A DNA stretch of 64,000 nucleotides from Roridomyces roridus. Lineage: Eukaryota > Basidiomycota > Agaricomycetes > Agaricales > Mycenaceae. This document shows positions 44,065-55,707 of the stretch, one piece after another. The stretch lies in contig JARKIF010000028.1 in assembly GCA_029378245.1 (NCBI GenBank), positions 620,001-684,000 on the forward strand, read 5' to 3'. The notes under the pieces were generated by a model that searched no databases, was not told the DNA's origin, and was given only the letters and a program-made list of their open reading frames with translations. Both the position numbers and the translations under genes were made by a program. Each line of letters opens with the position of its first letter. Position 1 is the stretch's first letter.

Positions 44065-44924
44065 ATTGTAAGCAGTCTTGTTCATGACGCTGTGGGAGAA
44101 GAACGCACGGGATGCCGCTGGGATTGATAGTGGGAACTAGAAGAAGTAACTCGGCCAATAATAGACCGAGGTTTTCATAGAACGGCGTGGTGAAGTCAAG
44201 GGAGAACGGCAGCGACAGACAGGCACGGTGCTCGAGTCGAAGAAAGTCACCATTACTCAACAAGATAATCATTGATTATGCCAGTTATACAGAGTCGCGA
44301 GAAGCGCTCGGGGTGTGGATGTCCCCGACAGCTGTAAGATCAACCACCGAGCGCCCGGCGAGACAGATCTTGATAAGTAGGAGCCTCAAAGTATTGTGGT
44401 GTCGCAGATAAGAGGTACAGCCGTTGCCTTTGGAGCGAAATCAGGCGCGAGAAACTGGATAATCTCACAGATGAAGCACTGGATTGACTCCGCGCGTCGC
44501 TGATCCTGGGGAAAGATTGACTCCGAAGTGACCAAGATAGCAAAGATGCGCTGCGATCGTCGCGAGATTGGCAGGGCTTGCGGGAACGCCTTCGGACAGA
44601 CAAAGGGCCGAGGGCAAGATGGCGACTATGAATAGCTGCTGTAAGATGGGAGGCAGTTGGATTCGATGGGCCACTCAAGGCGATACGCTGACGAAGCGGT
44701 TTTGGTAAGAAGAAAGAGAAGATCAAGTCACGTGGTGCAGATCGGCTTTCGGCACCGCACAGCCGGGCCCAGCCCTTTGACTCACCACTTCATCGACCGA
44801 GCTGAAATTTCAACTGGACGCGATGGGCGTCTCGAAAAATAGATTCCCCTGGTTCTTATGCTGCGACAGTGCCCGGGCTGGACGGCTATATATTGCTCGG
44901 GGCCGTCATCCACATTCGTCGTCG
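44065..44924. other. Stretch without a supported gene
   Basis: A minus-strand frame at 44340-44726 is Ser/Arg-rich and unrecognised. A TATATAT motif at about 44887 is the likely TATA box of the downstream regulator. Confidence 0.35.
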
Positions 44925-46686
44925 ATGGTCATGGAATCCGCCATGTCCAACTCACCAGTGCCAGTGAAAAAGAAGTACATTCACAAGGCTTGCATGAACT
45001 GCCAGTAAGTACCTACACCCCTCTCAGCCATGCATCATTCGCTGAGGCATGCTGCATCGGCGCAGCATCGCAGACGCCGTAAAATGGTCCGTCCCCTAGA
45101 TTCTGTCCCGATTCTCTCTGAGTCCCACCACAGCGGTGCGATGCCACCCGCCCCGTATGCGGCCAATGTCTACTCCGCCCTCCGAGACTGGGCACGCCCT
45201 GTAGATATCAACATTCGCTGCCCGGGGCCAGAGAGGAGAGTCCCGCGGGAACGTCGACTTCGATGTTAAATGAACCGCGTATAGAGCTGTGGGAGCCCTA
45301 CGCGTTCTCTCCGCTACCGGAGGTGAGACAAAATGCCACGCTTCTCTATGTAATTGAGACTGGGTTCCGGCAGATCGCGCCCCACACAAGCCGAGAGAAG
45401 TATGCATGTCGTCTTTTGAGGTACTGCCCCACTCATTGTTACAGGTTGGACTTTTTCCTACACCGATTTGGCTGCCGGCACCTCTTCTTCCTGAGCCCTT
45501 CTGGGTTGTTTTATCCTTGGAGCATATCTCGGGGCCTGTCATGCGTCCTTGACCTGTGGATCAATCGTCTCTCAAACGCGGAAGGAAACGACCACCAAAC
45601 TCTTCTTGCGCTCGCCCGTGGACACCTGAACGACATTCCCCAGGTCGAAGATCCGGCCGGCGTCCTCCAGACGATTCAGGCAGCCCTACTCCTCTCGCTC
45701 TACTTTTTGGATACAAGTCATCGATGCGAAGGAAGGTACTACTGCGCCATCGCAACGTCTCTCGCAATCACAGCCCGTCTCCACCGCCTCGGGTCTGCAC
45801 CCCAAACTTCTTTCCCGAGCTTCGCGTTTTCAGAAGGACTGCCCATTCCTACAACGATAGAACAACGGAGGGAGATGATAGATGCGTTCTGGAGTGTGGT
45901 AATTATGAACAACTACTGGGTCGCTGCGTCCGGGTTACCGTCTTTCATCCCGTGCGATGTGTCGATGAGTACTCCGTGGCCAAACGTCTGCGCTTCATTT
46001 CATTTCAATCGAGCTGTGTCTGATGTACCTCGTGTAGGACCCAACCCTCGAGAACTCACACGCCCTCCGACACGCTCCGTTCGCCCTGCTTGCACAAGCT
46101 TCCATACTTTTAGAGCGGACCATAGCCTTCGTTGGGAATGATTCAGGTTTGCAATACTCTGCGCTCCAACGTTAGTGATTCTCAGAATTCACGCCGTACA
46201 AGGTTTTCTCGCCGGACGCTCAAATATATTCTCGCCTCTGGGCCACCGCCTCGAGTGTTTCATCAACCTCCTGCAGATGTATGACACCCTCCCTCATTCT
46301 ACGCCCGGGCAACGAAGCAATCCAGAGGAGCACATTCGGCTGGTAACATATGCGCTGGTGTATACGGCAATCCTGCGCCTCCATGCACCTCGAATGCACG
46401 GACATGAAGACGCGCGGGTCAAGTCTTTCGAGGCAGCAAGCGCGTTGTGCGCGATCGTGTCGAACGCTCGAGTCTGGGAGGACCCTATTTTCGTGGTGCG
46501 CTCTCTTTCTGCAAGTCCCTGTTGATACTGAGTACTGAGACGCCATTCGATAAGCCGATATGCAGCGGCCTGACGGAATTCTGTCTCACTTGGATGGATT
46601 CCGGGAGCGTGGAGGTGCAAACGGCAATTATAGTCTTACAGATGCTGGCCAGTCGGAGCCCGCTTGCAGGTATGTCCGACTTCTGA
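44925..46686 (+). CDS. Zn(II)2Cys6 fungal-specific transcription factor
   Basis: The first exons are 44925-45004, a 13-base micro-exon 45074-45086, and 45134-45322; the next begins at 45374. They assemble ACMNCQRRKM, RCDATRPVCGQC and LGTPCRYQ into a complete six-cysteine zinc cluster. Downstream, ALARGHLNDIPQ, VLQTIQAALLLSLYFL and GRYYCAIATSLAITARLHRL match the fungal-specific middle homology region. The last parts are EEHIRLVTYALVYTAIL and TAIIVLQMLASRSPLAG in later exons. The splice sites after 46000 and near 46490 are not certain, so the 3' half is approximate. It is a nuclear DNA-binding regulator with unknown targets. Start at 44925 or the Met two codons on. Confidence 0.78.
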
Positions 46687-47719
46687 TTCTCACTCCGATG
46701 GATCTGTGATGTCTCGAGGACAGGGCATTGTTTTCTCAGGTTGAGTGGGCGGTTTACATAAATGTGCTCTGATATGACCCAGAATCGAGCGAGTGGAAAC
46801 TGACATACCTCTGAGATGTGGAGTTGATCCCCGGATTCTTTTGCCAGGTAATTGTTCTTCGCATGCTTCTTGATCAGGGCCGGCCCCGGAGTTGAGAATA
46901 GAGTTTGAAGCTTGAAGTCCGACTAGAGGATAGCGAACGGAGGATTGTTCACCACAGAAATCCATAGACTGAATGGTTTTGAATGCTAGCAAAGCTCCGG
47001 CTTCAAAGAGACACATAGTCAGCGAATTTTGTTGTATGTTCAAATCAACCGATCCCGATGAACGCCGACCAGAAATTGTATACGACAATTTCCCGCGATG
47101 TCCAAGGAAGCAATCCTTCCTCAGGAGGAGGCCGGCAAATGTATGTCTGGCCTTAATTGGGCTTTATATCCGAAAACGAATCAGACGGTCTTCTTTCCTG
47201 GTTTATTCAATTCACAGCTTTCATATGAACAGCCTGTCGAAATTCAGGAAATCATCCTTGGGAAGACCATCGTAATCGGGAGACGGCCATCCACTCGCGA
47301 TCGACGTTTCTTTTTGTCCACCAAGTCACAACAAGTCTAGGAACGGATGACTCGCAACCACTTCACCACCAGGTATGTAGGTCCCAGCAACACGGTTCAA
47401 GCATGACTCCAACAGATGTGATATCACACGGCGATCAAATTTTGTTCGGCTCCTTGTGACTCATCTTTCTTTTTCCTTCCTCCGCCACAGCTCTAAACCT
47501 TCCATTTCCAGATACAGAATACCGGCCACATGTCACCGTCCCGGAATTGCTCATGGCCGCAAGCAAAGTGTATCTTTTCCGTGACTCGACGTGAATCACG
47601 GCTTGATACCGCTGTCTTCCCTTCCCCGCACGCGCTACATACATCCTGGGAAAGTATAAAACTCGTGTGTGCCTGGGTACGGAGCAGCAACATAGCCCGT
47701 AACAGGCTGCTACCTATCC
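46687..47719. other. Stretch without a supported gene
   Basis: The frame 47098-47340 (EEAGKCMSGLNWALYPK) could be an exon of an unrecognised gene, but I found no splice partners that I trust. Confidence 0.3.
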
Positions 47720-48658
47720 ATGTTTCCGCCCTTCGAGAACGTCTCCCAATATCGGCCTGGAATCATCATCTGGTGCGATCCCAGCAGCGAGCCCAATTCA
47801 CTCGACATGGAGCTCTCCACCCGCCCATCGAACGCGCAGTACATCAACCGGAAGAAGCTTGACCTCCGCCCGTGTCTGGTCGTTGCAGTGGATTTCGATT
47901 CTGGGACGATTCAGGTGGCGAGGCTTTGTGATACGATGGTGAGCGTTCATGTTTCTGACCTCGGGATTGGATTCTGACTCGGACAGCCCTACGATACGAC
48001 GCATTGGGTGCGCGTCGACACTGTGCCGCCCATCAGGTGGAAGGTGGGCGATGCGTGGATCTGGGTTGGCACCCCCGCCGTACTTCCCATGCTTCTGGGG
48101 AACTCGAGACTTCAGCATCGTACGTGCGCTCCCTGTGATGCTCCTCTTCTGTCGGTACTCAACCGTTTCCCAAAGCACACAGGGACCCTATGTTTTCTTC
48201 GCAACCAGTGGCGGAGGCAAACTTGAAGAGCTACCGGGTGCATCGGAAGAATTATCAATCGTATCCAGGTGAGGTCCTCTCTAGCGTGTCGCTGAGTACA
48301 GTACTTATTTATCTTGACCTTAATAGCTCCGTGGTCTCAACCTTCTGGCTCCAATCTCCCTCCACACGGTTTTATCCCGCGAGCTCCCTACCAAGGGCCG
48401 GGGCCCAGTATGCAACATACAATGGCCACCTCCACACCATACACCACCCGCCCCGAAGATATACTATACTCAACTCAATCATCGCCTTCAGCTACCCCTT
48501 CCTCCCATGACATTGCTGTAGCTTCAGGATTCACGGAGACGAACCCCAACGCTCCGGGCTGGCTCCGCAATCCCCAGAATGGATGGTTTTGGCATGCCAA
48601 TCGGGGGCTATTTCCCCCGTCGTTTCAGCCTGGATATGGCCATGGTTCGTCGGGGTGA
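47720..48658 (+). CDS. Protein of unknown function, four exons, Pro/Ser-rich tail
   Basis: Exons 47720-47938, 47987-48123, 48183-48268 and 48327-48658 keep phase and give 257 residues. The N-terminal 120 residues look like a small folded domain of beta type (DLRPCLVVAVDFDSGTIQVA, HWVRVDTVPPIRWKVGDAWI) and are followed by ANLKSYRVHRKNYQSYP. The tail is rich in Pro, Ser, Thr and Gly (PRAPYQGPGPSMQ, STQSSPSATPSSH) and ends WLRNPQNGWFWHANRGLFPP. I do not recognise a characterised family. The consistent splice structure argues that it is real. No signal peptide or membrane segment is seen. Confidence 0.6.
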
Positions 48659-50015
48659 TTGTTCGTTTGGAATGAAAGCGGTTTTTATTTGCTCTTACTG
48701 GGATTTCCCTGCTCGTCGAGGCTGTTATATTATCTGTATTTGCTGTCGTTTAGATTCTGGACTCCCCTCTCACGAAATCGATTGATTTCCCAAATCGTCT
48801 GTGGAGTATTCAAACTTCAACTGACGCCAACTCCCCAGCCATCTTGTTGTTTCTGACCGCAGGTCAACGTACAACGACGAGGCGTCTAGCTTACCCTGCT
48901 CCCCAACTTTGCAAAATTTTGTCCTGAAATTCAGATCGAGAGTCCGGGTGCATTTAGGATCGCGTCAGTAGGCGGACAATCCCTACGGGCACAATTTCAA
49001 CCATATTTGCAGCAGCATTTAATCCGGGGCACCCTCACTCATCCCCGTTCGGTAGCTCAAGCTCGTCAGCCCGCCCAACCCCAGCTCGAGCTGTTCGAAC
49101 CGACCGAGCTCCTCCGAGCCCAGACCCCAGTCGAGCTTTTCGCGTCATGCGAGTTCAGTTTGAGCTGGGTGAGCCCCATGCGACCGGAGTTGGAGCGAAC
49201 CACGTCGAGGGGCAACAATTGCGGACTAGACACGTATGAGGTAAGTATGCAATTAGCTTGTCGCGAAGGATAGCAACGTACCTCGAGTGCCCGAGGTTCC
49301 ATCCCACTAGTCAAAACGTGTTCAAAAAGACGGTTTGTATTCGTCGCACTTGTCGTTCGTCGTGGGAACCTGTCCATCGAGCGGCATCAACTGGTCTGCT
49401 CCAAAGGACCCTCCTGCGCAAAAATCTCCCCACGCACTACAGCACGCAGTGCCTCGCGTGGAGGTCTAGTAATGCGTAGGCTCCGCCGAATCCTGCCGTG
49501 GTATGGGATGGACGAAGACTTACTCTGCATCCAGTCGACGAAGAGCCCTTGCAAGTTCGGATATCTGATGTATCGCAAGTTCTCTGGAGAGACAGCGTCG
49601 ACTCGATAATACGGGACCATGAGTGCAAGAGGAAAAAGAAGCATTGATCGGCATCAGATTCGTGTCAAATGGCTCGGCATACGCAATCCGAATGATGTGG
49701 CCGTCGACCACGTGCACTCAAGCCCTCTGACTTCTTACCGCCATCTCGCCGACTAGCCGACTCGCTCAACGCGCATACAATGTATTTGTCTCTGGGAACG
49801 TTGAACCGTTCAGCCCACCGAGTATCCCGCGTCGGCTGATGTGGGGCACGTCCCAGTCTGGGAGAAAAAAGGACGATTCCCCTGCCCGTCGTGTTTTTCG
49901 TTGGTCCCGCTTAACGATTGCTGCAATGCCTCGCTTCAGCTCCCTTCTCATCGGTTTTATGGCCTCAGTGCTCCAACATTCGTTCGTCGCCATCTGCGTG
50001 TATGTTCTCATTTCT
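48659..50015. other. Stretch without a supported gene
   Basis: A minus-strand frame near 49540-49640 reads SPENLRYIRYPNLQGLF, reminiscent of leucine-rich F-box-like proteins, but it is isolated. No other signal. Confidence 0.3.
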
Positions 50016-50083
50016 CAGAAATTCAATTCTGTACATTATCTAACGCTCCAAAAAAAAAAAAAAAAACAGAAATTCAATTCTGT
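50016..50083 (+). mobile_element. Minute poly(A) retro-insertion with 17-bp target duplication
   Basis: CAGAAATTCAATTCTGT occurs at 50016-50032 and again at 50067-50083. Between the copies lie 17 non-repeated bases (50033-50049) and 17 A residues (50050-50066). This is the exact form of target-primed reverse transcription of a polyadenylated RNA that was 5'-truncated almost at once. Confidence 0.85.
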
Positions 50084-50548
50084 TTGGCAATTGTAATGTT
50101 GAGAAACCAAATGCAATATTACTGAATGTCTTACTCACCGACTGCTTCGATCCCACAAGCGCTGAAAGTGCCGACGGGAGGTTGCTAATTCCGAGCATGG
50201 CGCGCGAGTCGATCGTTTTGGTGACCTCACTTTAGGAAGCTAATAAACTTACACAGAGCTCCGAGACAATACGGGTTCAAAACTCCCCGGGGATGGGTAC
50301 CTCAGTGCTGGGCTGGGCTCAAATGTAGAGCGTCGCAGAGAAATCTGCACAGATTCCGGGCAATCTTGCTCCCTTCAAGTTCCGACAAGATCTGAGTGGA
50401 CTTTACCCCATTCAATCAAGTCCTTCCGAATCCTCGTCTTCCTGGCGCTGTGGTCGTTCGACTCGAGGCCGCGCCACTTTCATGTTGGCGGGGGATTTTT
50501 CTTTGTTGGCTACAGACGGCTCGGGCCTTTTCTGTGGAAATTACGACG
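50084..50548. other. Intergenic stretch
   Basis: I see no supported gene or repeat in this stretch. Confidence 0.4.
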
Positions 50549-51280
50549 TCAGGCTAACTGCAAATCTCCAGAAAATTTCTTCGCTCCCAAATCCACCAAA
50601 TCTATCTCCGTGGCGGGCTCGGAATCATTCGTACCCGGAGCGCGCGATCTCATCCCAGCGCGGAACGATTCACCGACGTGTAACTGCGGCTCCCTCCGCA
50701 TTGCGAGACGATTGTTCAGTAGGACCAGAAGGGTATTGCTGTACATCTTGCCCAATATAACGCCAGAAACCTGATGAAGTCCGTTGTGCGCCTTGATGAA
50801 AAATACGAGGTCCACGATCGCGGCGATAGCTGTGATCGTCCCCGTTTCGACTGTCAGGCGAACAACTGGGTAGAGTAGTCATTGAGGGTCCATAATGGCC
50901 AGAAATAGGATTACTTACGACGAGTTAAAATGCTATTGGTGTGTCCAAGGGCTTGGGCGCGACTCCGGAGCAGCTGCAGACGTCATCACGCTGGGATGAA
51001 GAGTCAATGGCCCGGGCTGACTTACGACAAAGGTCATTGAAACCGCAATGACGATATCGACGGCTGCGCTTGTTCCTAGTCTGATGCCCACAGCACGGAC
51101 AAGGCCTGGAGATCGTCCAACTTCTGATGCGTCATGGAATAACTGCAGGATTCCAAAGCCAAGCGATCAATTATAATAGATCAAGTACAAGACAAAGCTC
51201 ACATAATAACCAACTGCACCACCGCCACCCAGCTGAAGAAGCGCCAACAAAACGACGAAGGAGACGATGGTGTTTGATTG
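50549..51280 (-). pseudogene. DUF6534-type membrane protein, N-terminus missing
   Basis: Minus-strand exons 51203-51280, 51026-51142, 50920-50973 and 50549-50865 join in phase: NTIVSFVVLLALLQLGGG, then FHDASEVGRSPGL, AVDIVIAVSMTFVLL, RSRAQALGHTNSIL, VRLTVETGTITAIAAIVDLV, GKMYSNTLLVLLNNR. This is the C-terminal half (last three or so transmembrane helices and the GKMYSNTLL motif) of basidiomycete DUF6534 proteins. The four N-terminal helices should lie upstream. Instead a splice acceptor at 51281 is followed at once by sequence of an F-box-like fragment on the other strand. It is probably a 5'-truncated pseudogene. Confidence 0.75.
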
Positions 51281-51302
51281 CTGAGATGATTTCGGCCAAC
51301 AA

Positions 51303-51948
51303 ATGATGGCGCTACCGCTCTTGTTTTGCGACCACCATCATCACATCTCGGAGGCTGCCACCGTCACGAGTGCGGGCGACAATGAATGTCGATTCTCGCC
51401 TGAAGCAGTGATTCTCCCCGTGGACAAGCTTAAGCATTCGGACACGCGAACTTGGCTCGATCAGCCTCGTCCGAATCGCCAACTTCGGCTCCCGCATCAA
51501 CGTTATCATCGATCTGACGAGCTTGCTCCTCAACTCCTCCGGAGATTTCTGCGCTCCTCAAGCCATCAACCCCTCGATATATCTTTGCCTCGTCCTGGCC
51601 CAGACTTCAGCTCTTCCAGCTGTCTCCGTGCCTTCGCGACGCACTGCCGGGATCTCCACAGTCTCACCATCCAAATCAATGGAGTGACACCTATCACGTC
51701 TCTGGTGACCTTCGACGATGTAATAACTGACCCACAACTCGCGCTCCGTTTGTTCGACGTAGGGTCTTCGTCGATTGCGGAGGAGTACCGCCCCGTCATG
51801 CGATTGATGCGCCGACTGTTCCCGAATCTCAATCAGGTGAAGTATGACCATCCGATGTGGCGAACGGGGGATATTGACCGGCGGCACTCGCGAATGTGAC
51901 AAAGTGGAAGAAGGTGGAGGCGTTGTTGAGGGACGCGGGGCAGGCATA
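51303..51948 (+). pseudogene. F-box/LRR-like gene fragment
   Basis: The frame from about 51595 encodes CLRAFATHCRDLHSLTIQIN, RPVMRLMRRLFPNLNQVKYD and ends RRHSRM. After an extra TG at about 51896 the family-like ending TKWKKVEALLRDAG follows to a stop at 51946-51948. It looks like the C-terminal third of an agaric F-box-like protein with a small frame break. The N-terminal F-box is not visible; the sequence before 51550 is unrelated in character. Confidence 0.5.
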
Positions 51949-54299
51949 AGATTTTCATGAATTTTTTACCGTTCCCATGGTTATGCTTGGATTCTTGGAA
52001 TTTATCTCACACATTTGAAGGGGGCAAAACTATGTACCGGGGTCGGAAGCATCAATCAACGGGGCGTTGCTGTGGATGGGCAGATGACGATCAACTGAAA
52101 AATTGAAATTCTTTGTGTAAAGCAACATTTCAACTGTGCTCACCCTCATGTTTCGCCTTCCCTTGTGAAGACTCTACTTGGGTCCTCTCGTCACAAAATG
52201 ATTATCCCTCGGTTCCATCGCGCTACTAGATTCGCAAGTTTCTCACTTACAACCACGCACGTCCATAACGATTCATCGCAGCGACATAACTGCCAGTGGC
52301 TGCCCACTCGTTACGCCTACCGCACCCGGAATCCTGCGCGCATTCCCATCTTGAAGCTGGGAGTCCTGGGAATACAACGGGTTGATTGGATTTTCCAGGA
52401 TCAGATGCAAGACGGCTGGGGCATCACAGCACTCATCGAACCCATCACGTTCAAGTTCTAACCCCCAAGCACGGTTATATGACGACTAAGCAGTTTACTT
52501 CGCGGTTTGCGTCGCATGATGACTTTTTGAAACGGCAAGGCCGAGTTGCATGCTGGGCGTTGGGTTGAGCTTCCGGAGCCTGACTTTGGGTACATCGGAC
52601 ACTGCATCATGCAAATGACGGAATCATTGCTGCATCAATCTATGCCGAACCGAGACCACGGACCACTCCAAGCACAGTTAGCTCTCGATTTCCCTGGTAG
52701 AGTGCATGACTGATGCAGAGCAGTCACCAGCAGGGCTTCTGAGCGTGTTCACAAACTTGCAACGTGTCAAAAACGCGTTAAAGACGCGTCGATCTCGCGA
52801 ATGTAGCGCTGCCGAGGCCTCGGGTCGAGAATGCATCGATGCCAAGGCCAGAAAGACGTCGGCGATACCTTCAGCGTCCGTAGGGAGGGGTGTCGGACCT
52901 CGAAAACTTTTTTCGAAAGTTGCTCAGAATGTCTTGTTATGCACAAAAAACATTGGCATCACTGGACTTCCTTTTTGGGATGTCAAAACTCTCTCACGAT
53001 GCCCAATGTCTGACATTTCTGATCTGCGTGCCCCTTGTTGGAAGGCGGGAAGTTTGTCAGCCGGCGGCCGTTACGTGATTCTCTGATCCGGCGTTACCTG
53101 CTCTCTGCTCTTGCTCTCATCTGCCGCCTCTCCATAGATTTCCATCCTATCTCGATACAGCCCTTCCGATGTCATCAATGGTCGACCACACATCACGTCC
53201 TCAGCGTTTCCACCCTCGTCTCCTGTCGTGTCGAGACAGCGTTTGCCCGGTGCCCGGGTGCCGATGATTGGCGGATTTCTTTCAACGCTGGATGGATGCT
53301 CTCAGGAGGATTGTGGTGGTACACCGGGGCCACGCGAAGTGCCATATGAGCATTGAGGCGAGTGCTGCCTTCGTTATCCTTCTTATTCTTCCGCCTAGAT
53401 CGCTTTTACCGTCGGCATCGCGGCGGTCCCAACGCCTCCCTTTCCATACCTCCGCGTAGACGACGCCGTCAATCCACATCGACTTTGCTGCTCTGCACGC
53501 CCCGTCCTTGTTGTGGGCATTGGTCCACGCAACGCGCGGCGTCCAATTCATGCGAGTCGGTGTCGGATTCGGGTCGAGTACTTGACGTCGTGGACATCTG
53601 GGAGCGCGCTGAGGAATTCGCCCAGCGGTATCGACACGTTGAATTCGTGGCGCACGCAGCGTCGCAGGCACATGAGTCAGATGTGCCGTGGTGGGAATGG
53701 CTTTCAGCTTTCCGTGCACCATAGTTATTGCGGCTCGTCCAGACCTGACCTGTCTACGCGGGCCATCCTGGTGTCAGGGCTTTTCGCCTATGTGCTGCTT
53801 CCCATCCCCATCACGTCGCCCCGACTCACACAACGAACCTCACCAGTTCCCGCTGGCGTTGGGGCTCAACACTGCTCACAAGCTGCTCAACACCGCCGGG
53901 AGCTTCGGGACTGGCTGCCTATGTAAGTGATCGGTTCCCAATGATGGCACGGCGGCCACGGCCAACTGCCGAACCAACCTTCCACACTGAATAAAACTGG
54001 TAGTTCAAGCAAAAGGCCTCTGAAATATAGAGTTAAGACCGTTTGAACTTTGAAAATAAAAACTTTGCGGCCGAAAACAAAAATCAAAGTGTGTTTGATT
54101 AAATGACCAACTTGAACGGCATAAACGGCAGACCACCAACTTTTTTTTTTTTTTTTCTTGAGCGAAGGACATTATTTTTGCGAATTGCAATAATTTCTAC
54201 CATGTTGCAACACCAATAATCTGTTGTAAGGGGAAAGAACAGATGATTTATTGTGCTAGTTCTATCCTATCCTCATACGATCACTGAAACGTATCTACA
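51949..54299. other. Long stretch without a supported gene
   Basis: Open frames at 52165-52461, 52706-53086 and 53282-53722 lack domains. A segment VVDIWERAEEFAQRYR (about 53580-53635, plus) resembles the end of F-box-like proteins but is alone. A poly-T run lies at about 54141-54156. Confidence 0.35.
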
Positions 54300-54389
54300 A
54301 GTTTCGTCAGCGTCTGAAACCTACGGGAATCATGAAAGTCTTGTTATCAAAATTCCTAATACTTTGCTGTTGCATTACAAACGGAGGAA

Positions 54390-55540
54390 TGAAGTGGCGT
54401 CGCGGCGTTGAACGGATGGTCGAAATGCAATGAATTGCCAAGAGGGTAAGAGAAACACCCAGGTATAAGTCTTGGCCTTGGCGAAACGTCGAGACCATCG
54501 GGAAAGAACAAGGCGCCGGGGTTGTTGTAAGATCAGGTACAAGAAGTTCCAAAGATCGTATTATCCGCCGCCGTTTGTCGTACAATTCGTAATACCGAGA
54601 AAGGGTCGCAGCTACTTGGACTCCTCGTCGAGACAGATATATTTCTCGCAAGTGTGACAGGTCCTAAAAACCGTGTCCGATTGGGGCCAGAAGCAAGGAT
54701 GGGTACGCATAACACACCTGGGAATGACCTCGCACGGCGCGCCAGCCCCGCAAAGCGCAACGCACTGGGATTGGATGAAAATCGGGCAGGTACGGCAGCT
54801 CGGTGCACGCGCTGGTTCAGGGGAAGCTCCTAGACTTGACTGAGTGGGCACTGGGGGAAGGAGTCTAGAGCATATCACGCACCCACATAGAATGCGAGAG
54901 CGGCCACGGAGACGAAGAAGAGTGAGAGTTGCTTGAAGTCAAACATCTTTCGGTGGGAGATGATTAGATTCTGGAAAACGCGGAATACGTTCATAAGTAC
55001 CCAGTTGCCGGGTATGAATCTTGATCTTGGCGAGCGGGAAGAGTTACATCGCAAGAATATGAATGAAGTGGCGTCGAGATATTGAATAAACGGCCATAGA
55101 AATGAAATGGAAGAGATGCCAAGAAGGTAAGGAGAAGGTAAGGAGTACCTTGGCCTACCTAATACAGCACCTTGCAAGACTAGAGCTCCTCTGGGGAGTT
55201 TGAAAGGGGAAAAAATGCCGAGGCCAATTGGATCGGGTTGGCTGCCTGCGTTATTCAAGATTTCCATGGTTCCCAAAATATGAGCGGCGTCCGAGAGAAC
55301 TGAAGGGGAGTGGGAGGTGCTTCAATTGAAGCATCTTTCGAGGTGACTGGAAAGCACGGTGCACCTTGTACATACCAAGTTGGTCATTGGAGGGTTTGAG
55401 TCTTGGCCTTGGCGAGCGGGTAGAGTTATATTGAAAGATAGGAATGAAGTGGCGTCGACATTGAATAAACGGCCCCCGGAATGGAGTGAATGAGATGCCA
55501 AGAAGGTAGGGAATGCCTTGGCCTGTCTGGTAGAGCACAT
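54390..55540. repeat. Three imperfect copies of a locus-specific repeat
   Basis: GAATGAAGTGGCGTCG followed within 100 bases by GCCAAGA-type words, GGTAAG or GGTAGG, and CTTGGCC occurs at about 54390-54480, 55060-55160 and 55440-55530. The copies near 55250-55330 and 55550-55700 also share GGGTTGGCTGCC and GACTAGAGC. The pattern points to tandem duplication of a small-secreted-protein unit with decay of two copies. Confidence 0.6.
54604..54946 (-). CDS. Small secreted cysteine-rich protein
   Basis: The start at 54946 gives MFDFKQLSLFFVSVAALAFY, a signal peptide. It is followed by a short segment and a cysteine module APSCRTCPIFIQSQC, VALCGAGAPCEVIPR, then after a 57-nt intron TCHTCEKYICLDEESK and a stop near 54604. 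That is eight or more cysteines in about 60 residues. The first intron (about 32 nt, just after the signal peptide) is shorter than usual, so this splice is uncertain. The module resembles small secreted proteins common in agarics, exported and probably disulfide-bonded; the function is unknown. It sits inside a locus of imperfect repeats. Confidence 0.6.
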
Positions 55541-55707
55541 TTCAAGACTAGAGCCGGCAATTTGAAAGCAAATGTCGACAGGAATTGAATCGGGTTGGCT
55601 GCCCGCGTTGGGACAGAATGCGATATTGTCCTTGGAGCGGACGGCATCTTGTTGAGAAAGGAGGTCATCCAGCGTTCGTTGTGAGGGCGGCAGAATGTGA
55701 AAGCCAC
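55251..55707 (-). pseudogene. Decayed copies of the small secreted protein unit
   Basis: The minus-strand words RAANPIQ at about 55600 and its counterpart near 55240, plus CALPDRPRHSLPS and the matching GRPRYSLPS, occupy equivalent places in two repeat units. An ATG at 55329 (MLQLKHLPLPF) corresponds to MFDFKQLSLFF of the intact copy, but the signal peptide is lost by frame change. No cysteine module follows. Confidence 0.4.

Noticed and set aside
45418..45442. 24-base GT-AG segment as an intron in the second Zn2Cys6 gene
   Set aside because: Too short for splicing and its removal does not improve the family match.
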